Of a stretch of 5,610 nt of DNA, positions 5,299 to 5,610 are shown one piece after another. Each line of letters begins with the position of its first letter. The first letter of the stretch is position 1. A program made the position numbers and the translations under genes. The notes beneath the pieces are model-generated. The model worked only from the letters and a program-made list of their open reading frames with translations, did not search any database and was not told the origin of the DNA. The stretch is from the NCBI GenBank assembly GCA_048201975.1, contig DBFBGQ010000165.1, positions 1-5,610 of the forward strand, read 5' to 3'. Source of the stretch: Egerieenecus sp048201975 (GTDB lineage Bacteria; Bacillota; Clostridia; Christensenellales; Aristaeellaceae).

Positions 5299-5610
5299 AT
5301 GATTGCATTTGCAAAGATGAATTATCCTATCCCTTATATTCCTTCGGATAGGCGTTATGACCTGTTGCCTGAGCACAGCATATGCTCCATCGCGCCAGCG
5401 GACATGACGGCGGATGACTTTATCACCGGTAACGGAACGCTGCGCGTGGAGTCGGCGGGCCGCCCCTATGACGATGAAATGGCCTATACCCAGGAGCTGC
5501 TTTACGAGCCCCTGTGGGAAAAAACGCCCTTGCCGCCGGACCTGCGCCCCTATCTGCCGCGGATCCGCCAGCTGCTCCTGGAGGGCAAGCCGGAGGAAAC
5601 GGACAAGCTC
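5299..5610 (+). CDS. N-terminal part of a GH95-like glycoside hydrolase (runs off window)
   Basis: An open frame of 104 codons with no stop before the window end. ATG 5299 follows a GAGGA at 5287-5291 with 7-base spacing. The protein begins MIAFAKMNYPIPYIPSD and has no signal peptide, so it is probably cytoplasmic and acts on imported sugar. Residues 44-49 (GNGTLR) and 85-104 (LPRIRQLLLEGKPEETDKL region) resemble the GNG(R)LG and LPEIRRLLFEGKYAEA pattern at the N-terminal domain of GH95 enzymes, which include alpha-1,2-L-fucosidases and alpha-L-galactosidases. The segment between them (residues 50-84) departs from the common GH95 form, lacking an obvious LNEDTLW-like motif. The catalytic domain lies beyond the window, so activity is not shown. 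The GH4 and importer neighbours support a sugar-degrading role. An unrelated family with a similar helix is possible. Confidence 0.55.
   Translation, partial: MIAFAKMNYPIPYIPSDRRYDLLPEHSICSIAPADMTADDFITGNGTLRVESAGRPYDDEMAYTQELLYEPLWEKTPLPPDLRPYLPRIRQLLLEGKPEETDKL

Noticed and set aside
1..5610. Search by eye for CRISPR arrays, tRNA or rRNA genes, insertion sequences and phage or defence genes
   Set aside because: No regularly spaced repeats, no tRNA-like cloverleaf, no transposase or integrase motifs and no defence-type domains were seen; the coding content is ordinary sugar metabolism.

Overview
The window is a carbohydrate-utilisation locus read entirely from the + strand. It most likely comes from a moderately GC-rich member of the Bacillota (Clostridia-like). 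Three things point there. The ribosome binding sites are strong, up to an exact AAAGGAGGTGA. The transporter is of the LplB/LplC/LplA (YtcP/YtcQ) type, which is abundant in Paenibacillus, Bacillus and gut or rumen Clostridia. The codon use favours G or C in third positions. The species cannot be named from this sequence.

Layout. Positions 1-161 are non-coding and hold no convincing promoter. Positions 162-1487 encode a glycoside hydrolase family 4 (GH4) enzyme that resembles MelA-type alpha-galactosidases. A 108-base gap carries a strong stem-loop. Positions 1596-2540 and 2554-3495 encode the two membrane subunits of a CUT1-type sugar ABC importer. A 61-base gap carries a second stem-loop and a possible 8-codon mini-ORF. 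Positions 3557-5197 encode the extracellular solute-binding protein. Positions 5198-5298 hold two tandem stem-loops, the second a perfect 12-bp stem with a GCAA tetraloop. From 5299 an open reading frame runs off the window end; its N-terminus resembles GH95 enzymes (alpha-L-fucosidase / alpha-L-galactosidase group).

Working model (inference). The binding protein captures an oligosaccharide, the two permeases import it, and the cytoplasmic NAD- and metal-dependent GH4 enzyme removes a terminal alpha-linked sugar, probably galactose. The GH95-like enzyme would remove another terminal sugar such as fucose or L-galactose. No ATPase gene is present, as is usual for this transporter class, which borrows a shared MsmX/MsmK-type ATPase. 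The substrate could be a fucosylated or galactosylated plant or host glycan; the sequence alone does not decide.

Nothing here proves a new kind of system. The points most worth a second look are the altered GH4 core motif (GCWG in place of the usual GPGG), the binding protein without a lipobox cysteine, the stem-loops that precede or follow individual cistrons, and the divergent GH95-like protein at the right edge.
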